Assembly: GCA_019454045.1 (NCBI GenBank) | Contig: SKCR01001810.1 | Coordinates: 1 to 64,000 of the forward strand | DNA from: Zanthoxylum bungeanum | Lineage: Eukaryota > Streptophyta > Magnoliopsida > Sapindales > Rutaceae | Direction: 5' to 3' | Length of the DNA: 64,000 bases | Shown here: piece by piece, positions 12,662-22,487 of the stretch | Numbering within the stretch: the first letter of the stretch is position 1 | Layout: the number at the start of each line of letters is the position of its first letter | Notes under the pieces: generated by a model | What the model saw: only the letters and a program-made list of their open reading frames with translations | What the model was told of the DNA's origin: nothing | The model's database searches: none | Position numbers and translations under genes: made by a program

Positions 12662-12674
12662 AAGGGGGAGAATT
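12662..12674 (+). promoter_or_regulatory. Polypurine tract
   Basis: AAGGGGGAGAATT directly before the 3' LTR start; the plus-strand primer site in retrotransposon replication. Confidence 0.88.
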
Positions 12675-14407
12675 TATAACGATCAGGGTTTTCAACTACT
12701 GTTATACTGTGAGACGAGTACTACAAAATGTAAACCATGTTTGGAAAAATATACTTTTATGAGATGAATATCGATAGATTCTTCGAGAATTCGACATTAG
12801 ATGTTATAATGTTTCACTCCAGATAATTCATGGTATTTGGACAATAAAATTTTTATACAAACTTTGATTTTTATGAATTTTATATTTTCGGAAAGCTGAG
12901 ATCGAGATCTACAACTTTACGTTGAACATTTTTCCAAATTCAAACCGAAAATAGGCTAAAAATACAGATCAAAATTTCGGATGAATAATACTTGGGGGCA
13001 TTCTAGTAAATTCCAATAGTTTCTTGAAAATTCTACACATTTTCTCATTTTAGTGGCGTAAAGGGAGTATAAAAGGGTATAATATTCATGTCTCTCAAAA
13101 CACACGAAGGAAAGAAGAAGACATGAGAATGAAGAAGAGAAGAAGAAAGAAAGAAGAAGGCATGAAAATGAAGAAGAGAAGAAGAAGGAAGATGAAGGAA
13201 ATAAAGGAAGAAAAGCTAATAGTAGCATGGCAAACATTGAATGATTAAGAAATGGTGGAATTTAACAAAGATGAGGTAAGGAAACTTTAATCCAAGTTTG
13301 GGAAATTGATGTTTTGAGTGATTTAAGAATTGATAAGTATTGTTGAGTTAGAACAATTGATGTTTGTGTGGTTTTAATATTAAGAAATAGATGATTGTGG
13401 GTAAAGCCCCAATTTGTGAATTTTGGATGTGAATCATTGTTGAGAATGATGTTGATGATGTTTTGGGTGTTTATTGTTGATGATTGCTTGTGTGGGATGT
13501 TTGAAGGATGTGTTGGCCATAATTGAGTATGAGAGGATGAGAAGAGAAGGCCTGAATTTTGGCTTAGCATCACGACGCAGAACGCTTCGTGTCGCGACGC
13601 GAAATGGGAATTTCCCTGAAATGCTTCTGGAATGGCACGCGTCGCGATGCAATAAGGCTGTGCGTCACGACGTGTAATGGAAATATTTGGACACGTTATG
13701 GATGAGTTACGTCGCGACGCGTAATCCCTTGCATCGTGACTCGAGGATAAAAATTTACCCAAATCAGTTCTAAACCATTCCAGTCCCCACCGTATATAAT
13801 ATAGGCCACCCTTGAGGCCCCATATCGATTTATAGTCAATAGTACTTCATGATATAAGTATAATACACCTTGGAATGTTAGTAGTTGTTTGAATGCAAAA
13901 AACTTAGTATAATCTCGAAGCATTTCCACAGCTTTTAATCTAACCAAGTTTACCGATTATAGTTTATCGGTAGGAACCTAAGTTTATCGATTAAGGGAAA
14001 CAGTGCCAGCCAGGTTCCGAAATAGGTGAGTGGACCTCTTTCCTCAAACTAGTTTTATTTAATAGTTTTGATATCAGACTAACTTTTCTCGTCTTTAGGG
14101 CGTTACCCAATTTCTTATCAGATATATTTTTTTAGCATATTTTAAGAAATGATTTAAAATAAAGGTTTTCAAAGCATAAGTTTTATGATTTTCGAGGCAT
14201 GGGGAAAAACCCACCTCAGTATGTAACTTGCTACAGTTTGGAATTGACGAACAGAGAACATGTACACATGTAGAGGACTAGGGGGATAGTGATACACAAC
14301 GCCCCCAGATCTTAGTTCAGGGCTAGGGGATGGCGATATGTAACGCCCCTAGACCCTAATTTCAGGGTCATGTAGTGGCATGGATTAGCACTACCGGCTC
14401 TAGTTCA

Positions 14408-16340
14408 TGTTGGGTTCTCTAAGAACAATAACCAAGATCATTAAGCATAAAACATGTGAATACGCAAAGAAAAGTAGAGGAAAATACTCACTTTGATCGG
14501 CTAAGAGGATGTAGGAGATAACAAAAATTCCAACCTTTGAAGTTTGCTCCAAGCTCTCATTTGATGTATGTTGAGCTTCAACTCAAGGGTTAGTGTCCCT
14601 AACACCTTTGAATGACTCATTGAAGTGCTAGCTTGCAATATTTTGAAGCAAAATCAAGAACCAATAAGCCCTAGGCTCACGGCATTTGGAGAGAAAAATG
14701 GAGGCCAAATTCAGCCATGGAGAGAAAAATGAGTGAGTTGGATATTTTGATTTTCCAAAATCAATAATATCAATTACCAAACTTAAAAAAAATTGATATA
14801 TGTCACTTTCACATCAATTTTAATAATGCTTGTGTAAGAAACAAGCAACCATCAAAATCCCATCAAAATCCCACCAACTTCTATCAATAAAAAGTTGATA
14901 AAGTTGACTAGGTGATGTGACAAGTGTGGGCCCCACTTTAATTCAAAATCCGAGTGGGCCCGCAAACACATTCCGGGCTCGGGTTCGTTAATTCCGAATT
15001 AACGAATTTTCCGTTGCGACTTAATAAAATCAAATTTAATTAAATAATTATGCCTAGCAAAATTACTATTAAAGTCGCTCGCGAATTAATTCTAAATTAA
15101 TTCGTTAGCCCGAATTAAAATCTAATTTTAATTCCGTTATGAAATGTAATTTCATTTAATATATCGAATATATTATTTTATCGATTAATTCCAAATTAAT
15201 CGTTCTCTCTCTATTAATTGAATTTTATCCCAGATAAAATTCTCCGTAATTAATCCTAGATTAATTTTCTCTCTCTTCCAATTAATCCCAGATTAATTAT
15301 GTTCGAGTCATACGTCATTGGTGAATCTTCGGGAAGCGACCCATGAGATCTCTGGATATGCTGGCAGTAAATCCGGTCGCCGGATTATCCGAACACGTGC
15401 GTACCCGGTACCACGTTCTTACCGATTTACAAGACATGGTTGGCTTCTAGCAAAGCACCATGCCTACCCAATTCTCCAGAAATATTCTTTTAGGAATATA
15501 TAATCTATGTCAGACGTAGTATACGTAGTATTACGTATAGCGATCCAGTATCGAATGTCACATGATAGGTTTGGGGCTGGAATTGTGTCTGCCCCGTATG
15601 AAGCATATATCAGATATCTGGTAACTAGTCTCTATAATCGGATAATCATGACCTAGTCATATTATCCTGATGACTGTAGTACTAAGGAGTACTAGTTCCG
15701 TATCCAGCGTGATCATCATCTCCATATGACCGGAGTGATACTTCCATCTTGACATCACACCCAATACACTACGATTCTCAGTATACCCAGAAGAGGCGTA
15801 CACAGAACCTGTTAAAGCTCTGGATGATCAAAACCAAAGTATACTGATTGTCGCAAGTATTAGGGATGCAAGTCTCGGGTTAAGACCACATACACCTACC
15901 ATGAATCGGATTCCCATAGACACATAGTCATACTACCAATGGGATTCCGAGGGGTCTATCTAGAGCGAAGCTGTTTCCGTACCATCGGTAAACACAACCT
16001 TTCATCACACTTGCATAAGTATCCAATACTTAAATATATGAGAACTATGTCGTTATGCTCCCACAACGGGCACAAGTGCAATACTAGTCTATTCCGCATT
16101 ATCGATGTCCAGTCTCGATAATACTATGACTAGGGATATTTAATGATTAAACGTTAGTGGATTAATATTGTCTCATATCTTATTAATCCAGAACTAATCA
16201 TATGGACTTTTATCATTTATGTATGTTGGTAATCCAATAACAAATGATAAAAGAGCAATTTCCTTTATCACATAGTTAATTTTTACAACAACACCATGTT
16301 CTGTACAAATAGTGATGTTATTGGTCATAATTGTCCAACA
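14408..16340. mobile_element. Solo LTR (1933 bp) nested in the gypsy 3' LTR
   Basis: Termini TGTTGGG and GTCCAACA with a perfect 5-bp target duplication GTTCA (14403-14407, 16341-16345). No internal domain, primer site or polypurine tract, so it is what remains after LTR-LTR recombination. TGTTGG/CCAACA ends are typical of copia LTRs, but the lineage is a guess. It carries the hairpin array at 14984-15298. The short frames inside (15318-15503, 15939-16121) have no support. Confidence 0.88.
14984..15298. repeat. Array of perfect short hairpins, mostly with 3-nt loops
   Basis: Perfect inverted repeats read directly: 14984-15006 (10-bp arms TTCGTTAATT, loop CCG), 15082-15104 (10, CTA), 15112-15134 (10, CTA), 15139-15155 (7, GTA), 15157-15175 (7, loop TCGAA), 15182-15202 (9, CCA), 15220-15242 (10, CCA), 15248-15266 (8, CTA) and 15280-15298 (8, CCA). 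An outer imperfect stem pairs 15016-15022 with 15072-15078 around the palindrome ATTTAATTAAAT. Arm sequences differ between hairpins; the fold and loop size are what is kept. Confidence 0.9.
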
Positions 16341-17152
16341 GTTCAGTGGCTTGGGGGATGGCGATACGTAACGCCCCAAGACCACCAGTTTCAGAGACAA
16401 GAGTGGCGTGATTAGGGGGACAACGATACGTAACGCCCCAAAGTCATGGTTTTGCATTCTTGGCTCCAGATAGGCGTATGAGGGGATGGAGATATGTAAC
16501 GCCCTCATACGTCAAGTTTTTCATATACAGATCAGTTTTCAGATACCAGACTTCTAGGGAAATCGGACTTTAGAAACAGTTTTCAGAAAGCAGATTTTAG
16601 AAAGATAAGATTTATAAGAGAGATTTCAGATGAAGTTTTCATATAAAGTTATTTCTGAAACTTTGGATTTAGAAACAAATGCTTTTATATAAGTTTTTCA
16701 GTTTTGTGTCCACTCACCTAGATCGTATGATGATCTAACCCCCTCACTCCCAGTTTTTCGTTCTTACAGTACTCTCGGAGGAAGAGCTCGGGAGGATGGA
16801 TACTGATGCAGTCACTAGGGTTTGGAGTCCACTAGTGTGAGTCAGAGAGAATAAGAGTCCAGCCAGTGTCTGAGTCTAGTCAAGTTAAGTGAAGTACAAT
16901 ACAGATAGTTGTATACTATAGATGTATGTGAGAATTCATGTACGGAGTTATTAAGTTAGTTTATATTTATATATTCAGTCATATATGAATTATTTTATAC
17001 TATGTCTTAGTTTTGGGCATTGGTTTCATATGAGAGGTTATATTTGAAAAGAGTAACGATATTTTTCACAGTCAGTAAGTCAGATGCTTATGGGGATAGT
17101 ACGGTCTATCCTCTGCCCGTAGCATCTTCCAGATCGAGGATGTTACAAAAGT

Positions 17153-17617
17153 TTTATTGAATTTTATTGGTTCTATTTTATCATTTGGGTGTTCGAGAAT
17201 GGTAACTCATCAAAATTTATATTGAGGAACCAAATTTCCGTCTAAATTTGCATACGTCCGCAATTGTTTGCATGCTTGTTTGTCTGTTGTTCTAGTTTGT
17301 GATTTCTATATTTCAATTATTCTAGCTTTAAGTATTCTTTGAATTGAGTCTATGTATTTGCTAATTCTAACTCGCATTACTTCATTTTCCAAATATTAGT
17401 TTCTCGTTGTTTATGCTAGTTTGAAGATTACACAATGTTGTGAGCTTCTTTGGTAAGTCAAATTCATATTATATTGAGTGCAAACACAAGTGGAGTAGAG
17501 TTTTACGTATTTGAGTGCAAATACGTGAGCATGTGAGATTTTGAAGTTACATAATTTGTTTTACATATTTATCATTACTAATTTGTTTATTTTGAGATAG
17601 ACAGAGAATTTGAGACC
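17153..17617 (+). other. Gypsy leader remnant, no gene
   Basis: T-rich non-coding sequence that continues the leader cut at 5907 and runs into the protease remnant at 17618. No gag is readable, so gag appears deleted from the inverted-LTR element. Confidence 0.45.
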
Positions 17618-18873
17618 ATGGATAGAAATTTTCAAAATAATTTGGTCTTCGTCTTTCGCACAAGATGCCACATCAACACTAGAGCGTGTAGTATGATCAT
17701 CTGTAGAAAGGATCCTACCAATTTAGCTAGTAATAAACTAGTTGAAAAGTTAGGGTTACCATTGATACCTATTGATAAACCTTACATGTGGATGAGTGAA
17801 TTTGGCGTGGTTGAGGTTAGTCATAGAGTTGTGGTAAGTTTTGTTATTGGGGAAAAATATATTGATGAGGTGGTTTGTGACGTAGTTCCTATGAGTACTA
17901 CACATATATTATTGGGCAAGCCTTGGTATAAGTTAACAAGATGGTTTATGATATGGATAGGAAAAGGTATTTAGTCAAGTGTGGTGAAAAAGTCATTACT
18001 CCTGTTCCTTTAACACCCCAGCACGCATATGATGATGTGTTGTATTTTCAAAGGAGTACGAGTAATGAGAGACATTGTAATGTCGATAAGGTACATTTTA
18101 TGGAACCATGAGAGAACAATATTGGTAATGAGATGGTTGAAGAATTTGTTGTACATGAGAGTGTACTATAACGAGATGAAGTAGTAGCTGAGAGTTTTAA
18201 TGAGAGTAAGATCATTAGTAAGGCTAAAATCAATGAGAAAAAGAAAAAGAGCGCAAACACAACCTTGAGGAAAACAAATGAGAGTGAAGCCAAGTATAGG
18301 TGTCAGAAAATCAAGAATGTGGCTGAAGAAAAGCTGTTTGAGACTGAGTTTGGTTTAACTAATGTTTCTTTATCTACTGTTTTTATTTATTCTTTACAGA
18401 AATTTCTTCTTTGCGGGAGTTTCTTGTCATTTCATGATGTGATTACAAAAGGAGGTTATTTTGTTTTATCACCAATTATAATATGTGCGCTTCATTGATA
18501 ATTCATTCCTAACCTGCCCAAACCAAAGCAATCAATAGCCTACTATAGTGGTGAGAAAAATGATGTCCAAACCGTGAGTGTTTCCAATGGGAGTATGAGT
18601 GAACATAATGAGGAAACAAAAATGAGAGTTAAAAAGAGCTTCTACATGAGTGGGAGTGAATTAAGGAAGGCTTACAAGTCTAGCCAAATTATTTTGTTAT
18701 TAGTTTATAAGGATCACCATGTATATGATGCTAACACTCACATTTTTCTTCTAGTTTCTATTTCTTCTCTTTCGCATGAATTCAGTGATGTGCTGACATA
18801 TGACATTCTTATTGGGCTTCCACCCATAGTGCCTAAGGATGAAAGAACTTGGCGTAATTATAACTTTGACTAA
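17618..18873 (+). pseudogene. Ty3/gypsy retropepsin to RT-start remnant
   Basis: 17618-17974 resembles the plant gypsy aspartic protease: RCHINTRACSMII, then NKLVEKLGLP, then VSFVIGEKYIDEVVCDVVPM and the end motif HILLGKPW. The catalytic Asp-Gly-Gly/Ser position reads CRKD, so the active site is lost. A frameshift after 17974 continues as YDMDRKRYLVKCGEKV. At 18574-18873 the linker and start of the reverse transcriptase appear (LSHEFSDVLTYDILIGLPPI). The coding then stops and the inverted LTR begins. No RT core, RNase H or integrase remains. Confidence 0.85.
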
Positions 18874-18893
18874 TCATCTGTTTGCCTATATTG

Positions 18894-19697
18894 GTTTCTT
18901 GGAGGATTAGGCCAAGCAAACCCCTCGCAACGAATAGAACCCCAAGAACAGTGAATTTGATCTTCTAGGAATAAAACCCTTCCAAGGCCACAAAGAAGAC
19001 CCACAAAGAAATTGTCTTTGAGAACCCTTAAGATGATTCCTTGTAGTGTTCTGCTAGAATGGAGACTAAGGTTGTTACGCTTTAGATAAGTCGAAGCTGA
19101 AACAAAGAGGAATCCCTCACTTAAAGCTTGAATTTTGGCCATAGACATTTCTTTGAGAAGAAAATTCAAAATTATATCATTTTATTAATTAAGAATTTAA
19201 GTTACAATATATAGCACAATTAAAGAAACCCTAATGGGTTCAAAATGACCAAAACAACCTTAATAATTAACTAATGGTTACTTAAAGGCTATGCCCTTAA
19301 TAGTCATTTAACAACGTAGACAACTTTCCATAAAAGTTAAAAGTAATAAAAACTTAATCAAAAACTTTGTCAAAAAAGTCAATAAAGGAAAAACAACAAA
19401 ATCACAAAAATCCAACAAATGTGGCAAGTTTATTTTCAAAGCCATGACCAAATTGTCTCATTGATAGAAAAATCCCCAAAATTCGTGGCCTTCATGTATA
19501 TAGGCCCAATGATGTGTTTTGAAGCCCAACAAGTCTTGTCTTAGCCGAATTTTTAGTGTTGGACTTAAATTGGCTTGATTCGTCAAAAGGTACCTGACTT
19601 CTGAATTGTTGTTGCGTCCATTTGGTATGACTTGCAATGGCTCCATTATGTTGAGGCCATGTCCTTTGATGCTCCATGCGTAGCTTGGATCATGTCA
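18894..19697 (-). repeat. LTR of the inverted-LTR insertion (right, minus)
   Basis: The reverse complement matches 1847-2640: the same TGACATGATC start, the GGAGCATCAAAGGACATGGC block and the same AATAAA/TATATA region. About 17 bp of the U5 end are replaced where it joins the RT remnant (about 18874-18893). It is followed directly by the target duplication TAAAC. Confidence 0.85.
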
Positions 19698-19702
19698 TAA
19701 AC
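19698..19702. repeat. Target-site duplication, right copy (TAAAC)
   Basis: First codons of the resumed copia frame; partner of 1842-1846. Confidence 0.75.
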
Positions 19703-20004
19703 ATGGCTATGACAGTCATTTCAAAAATAGCAAATGGAGAATGACAAAAGGTGTCATGGTTATTGCCCGATGACACGTTTGCGGCACACTATACAAGAAT
19801 CATGTGACGATTTGTGTAGACAGCCTCAATTTAGCTGAAAAAAGGTTTTACAAAATCTATGGAACCAGAGACTCGGTCACATGATTTAGAAAAGGGTTGT
19901 CTACCCTGACTAAGAAGAGGCTTACAAAAAATGTTGCATTAGGTCCTTGCAACCATTGTTTGTTTACTAAGAAACATAGAGTCTGATCGGTGAAATCACT
20001 CACG
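19703..20004 (+). pseudogene. Copia pre-integrase region (continuation of gag-pol)
   Basis: In frame with the left part across the insertion: HGYDSHFKNSKWRMTKGVMVIAR followed after a stop by GTLYKNHVTI, the usual copia gag_pre-integrase segment. A GPCNHCLFTKKHRV stretch near 19950 matches the end of the zinc-binding region before the integrase core. Several stops. Confidence 0.82.
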
Positions 20005-20235
20005 TTATGCAATCGCACGTATCGCTCAAGTAGTATAAAATGTATCGATCCCACGAGGACTTAATACCTTAGCTATCAATTTATGAAGTTAAATGTTTAC
20101 AAGTACCTAATAGATTGATTTGTTGATTGGATGATGATTTTTGCTAAAACAAGTAAATAAAACAGTGTGAAAGTAAATTAAAGGAAAATTCAATATTATA
20201 AACTGTCTAGGGTTGTGAATCTTTCCAATATCTTT
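20005..20235. other. Non-copia segment inside the copia pol remnant
   Basis: About 230 bp (containing TATCGATCCCACGAGGA and an A-rich tail) separates the pre-integrase from the integrase reading and does not fit the copia protein. Likely a small inserted fragment of another repeat. I could not define clean ends or a target duplication. Confidence 0.45.
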
Positions 20236-21235
20236 TAAAGATGAAGTGGTCCCTTGGAGGTTGATTCACTGGGCAGTAACAAGTATTTTCTAACTTTCAT
20301 TGATAATGCTTCTCAGAAAATGTGGATGTATTTCCTCAAGACGAATGATCAGGTCATGGACCAGTTCAAGTTTTTCCACACCATGGTAGAGTATGAAACA
20401 TGGAAGAAGCTGAAGTGTCTCCGTATAGAGGATGAAAGCGAGTACAGTTCTAAAGAGTTCGATGCCTACTGCAAGAGACACAACATTTGACATGAGAGAT
20501 TTTTTCCACACCCCCACAACATAAATGGTGTAACTGAAAGAATGAACTGCACCATTATGAAGAAAGTCAGAAGCATAATCAGTATGGCTAAGCTGCCAAA
20601 GCCATTCTGCAGAGAAGTTGGTCGTACCGTCTGCTACTTGATCAACAGATCACCATCTGTATCGTTGAATTTTGAGATTCTAGAGAAAGTCTGGTTTGGT
20701 AAGAATCCCTCATACTCTCACTTTAGAGTATTCGGCTGTTTAACCGTTGTACATATATCCAAGGAGCTCAGGCAGAAGCTTGATACAAGGACAACTCCAT
20801 GTATATTCCTAGGCTATAGAGATGAAGAATTTGGATACATACTATGAGATCCGAAGAAAAACATGGTCATTAGAAGCCGAAATGTAGAGTTTCTTGAAGA
20901 CCAAACAATTGAAGATGTTGAATTGAGAACTAGAGGAGGCAGATAAAAATGTCGAGCATGGGGAGACACAACCCGCTCCATCGGAGATTACAATTAAGGA
21001 TGTTGAGCAGGGGGAGCCGCAACCTGCACCACTAGATACTATAAAATCATCCATATATTTGGATGATAACAGACCTCCTGAAACCACTGGACCTTAGGCA
21101 AGAAGATTTGAACAAAGCAGGATTCAATCAACCAGATATCCGGGATCCGAATATATTCTACTAACTGATAAGGGGGAGCCAGAGAGTTTCCCACAAGGCA
21201 AGAAGACGTTGAGTAATAAATGGGTGAAGAAATAT
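20236..21235 (+). pseudogene. Ty1/copia integrase and linker remnant
   Basis: 20254-20490 reads EVDSLGSNKYFLTFIDNASQKMW and continues, after a TGA, as INGVTERMNCTIMKKVRS to about 20930 (AKLPKPFCREVGRTVCYLINRSPS, FRVFGCLTVVHI, TPCIFLGYRDEEFGYIL). These are the integrase core with the conserved E in the NGVTER block, and the C-terminal region. Further on, TRYPGSEYILLTDKGEPESF jumps to QGKKTLSNKWVKK, so the segment between linker and RT start is deleted. No RT palm or RNase H survives. Clearly dead. Confidence 0.9.
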
Positions 21236-21244
21236 GACAGCGGA

Positions 21245-21370
21245 ACTGTCCTGTGCTGAGTCACAACAGAAGAATACTGTGCAGAGACACAATGAAGTGT
21301 ACTGTGCATCGACACAATAGAATAGTACTGTGCAGAGACACAGTGAAGTGTGTTGTGCAGAGACACGGTC
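21245..21370. repeat. Degenerate 25-26-bp tandem repeat
   Basis: Four to five units of a TACTGTGCAGAGACACAATG-like motif, replacing the region where RT and RNase H would lie. The frames on both strands here (21253-21510, 21124-21531) come from the repeat. Confidence 0.75.
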
Positions 21371-21464
21371 GACATGTCAACAAAGGTGGTCAATTTGGAC
21401 AAGCCGGAGTTGTGCAGAGACATAGCCGAGATAACTGCCAGATGATAATCGTTTTGTATGCAGC

Positions 21465-21479
21465 TGGAGGGGGGAGAAT
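21465..21479 (+). promoter_or_regulatory. Polypurine tract of the plus-strand copia
   Basis: TGGAGGGGGGAGAAT directly before the LTR start TGTTGAATCC; the standard copia end. Confidence 0.92.
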
Positions 21480-21837
21480 TGTTGAATCCAGCTGCAAAGC
21501 ATGCATATGAAATGCATGAATCCACTTCCAAGAATCCTCCAAAACGAATTTAGGTGGAGTTTGAAAATTGGTGCAAAATTACAAATAACTTTACGTGTAA
21601 ACTATTCATTTGTTGACATTTTAGTCATAACTTTGACTATAAATTGAGAGCTCAAATCATCCCCAACAAGTAAACTTTAAGTAAAGAAAGCTTAGAGTGT
21701 AAGTTCCAAGTAAGAGAGTTTAGAGAGTGTAGTTAATGTATGAGGTTTTTTGTACACATTTTGTAATACTTGTAAATTTTTTTCAAGTACTAATAGAGAA
21801 TATTTATTTTTACTCATAAAATACTCTTAAGTGATCA
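21480..21837 (+). repeat. 3' LTR of the plus-strand copia
   Basis: About 358 bp from TGTTGAATCC to GTGATCA, with a TATA-like CTATAAATTG near 21640. A homologous inverted copy lies at 30911-31260. Confidence 0.8.
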
Positions 21838-21933
21838 GAGAATAACAACAAAAATACGCTTCAAATATCACGAAGAGAAAACTATCAAGAAGAAACCCAA
21901 ACCTTAATTTAGTAAGTAGGAAATCTTCTTATA

Positions 21934-21948
21934 CACTACAAAAATTAT
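21934..21948. repeat. CACTA left terminal inverted repeat
   Basis: 15 bp identical in inverse to 30435-30449, with partial match continuing inwards (CTTTTA). CACTA ends are the transposase cutting sites. Confidence 0.96.
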
Positions 21949-21952
21949 ACCT

Positions 21953-22320
21953 TTTAGCGTCGAAATAAATCGACGCCAAAAACCATATTTTCGACGCAAA
22001 ATATTTTTAGCGTCGAAATAATCAGATTCCAAAAGTGGACGCTGAAATATCGACGAGAATAACTTTTAGCGTCGAATTAAATAATTGCGACGCTAAAGAC
22101 TGTATTTGGCGTCCAATTTTTTTCGACGCTAAATTAAATTTTCTGACGTATAGGTTATATTTGGCGACGCAAAAGTATATTAAAAAAGTAATATCTGTGT
22201 ACTAAAAAAGTAATATCTGTGTACTTACTGCGGCGATTTTCTTGTAACTATTAGCGTCGACATGTTCGACGCCAAAATCAATATTTTGGCGTCGACTGTT
22301 TCGACGGTAATAGTTAAAAA
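21953..22320. repeat. CACTA left subterminal repeats
   Basis: Multiple direct and inverted copies of (T)TAGCGTCGAAAT and ATTCGACGC(T/C)AAA, several drifted. In En/Spm such arrays bind the TNPA protein. Confidence 0.93.
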
Positions 22321-22487
22321 AATTTGTTTTTTTAAAAAATTATTAATTTACTTCTTTTTAGTCTAAAATAATTGATTTAATATTTAATTTAATTGAAAAA
22401 AAATTCTGATTAATAACAGAATTACGAAATATTATAATAATTATTATATTCAATTTTTTTTTAGAAAAAAAACATATTATATTAAAA

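Larger units (their letters stand above)
5908..17147 (+). mobile_element. Long-LTR gypsy element (Del/Tekay-like guess), plus strand
   Basis: LTR pair 5908-8494 and 12675-17147 (the second enlarged by a nested solo LTR), primer-binding site at 8499, a G-rich polypurine tract at 12662, and a target duplication AAAAT (5903-5907) against AAAGT (17148-17152). The internal 4.2 kb has no frame over 100 residues, so the element is old or was non-coding when it moved. The class is inferred from LTR size, primer site and the GAGGACGAATCC-type end; no protein domain confirms it. Confidence 0.85.
12675..17147 (+). repeat. 3' LTR of gypsy element, split by a solo LTR
   Basis: Starts TATAACGATC (TG decayed to TA) and ends GATGTTACA. 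Without the 14408-16340 insertion and its duplicated 5 bp it is about 2.5 kb and matches 5908-8494 along its length. Confidence 0.87.
1847..19697. mobile_element. Gypsy-type insertion bounded by inverted LTRs
   Basis: The outer ends are the same LTR start (TGACATGATC) on both sides: an about 800-bp LTR in plus orientation at 1847-2646 and a homologous LTR in minus orientation at about 18894-19697. A normal LTR retrotransposon has direct repeats, so this head-to-head arrangement is anomalous. Inside are a primer-binding site at 2649, two nested elements (2733-5583 and 5908-17147) and a gypsy protease to RT-start remnant (17618-18873). Both flanks are one copia gene that joins in frame. Inference: either an aberrant cDNA with two U3 ends was integrated, or a rearrangement happened to end at the LTR boundary. 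Confidence 0.7.

Noticed and set aside
13262..13762. 166-residue minus-strand frame
   Set aside because: Lies in the second gypsy LTR and has a shorter, broken match in the first LTR (6689-7003); it covers the CG palindrome cluster and not a gene.
21953..22320. Regularly repeated short palindromic units, superficially CRISPR-like
   Set aside because: Inverted as well as direct copies, no unique spacers of constant length, located at transposon ends: CACTA subterminal repeats.
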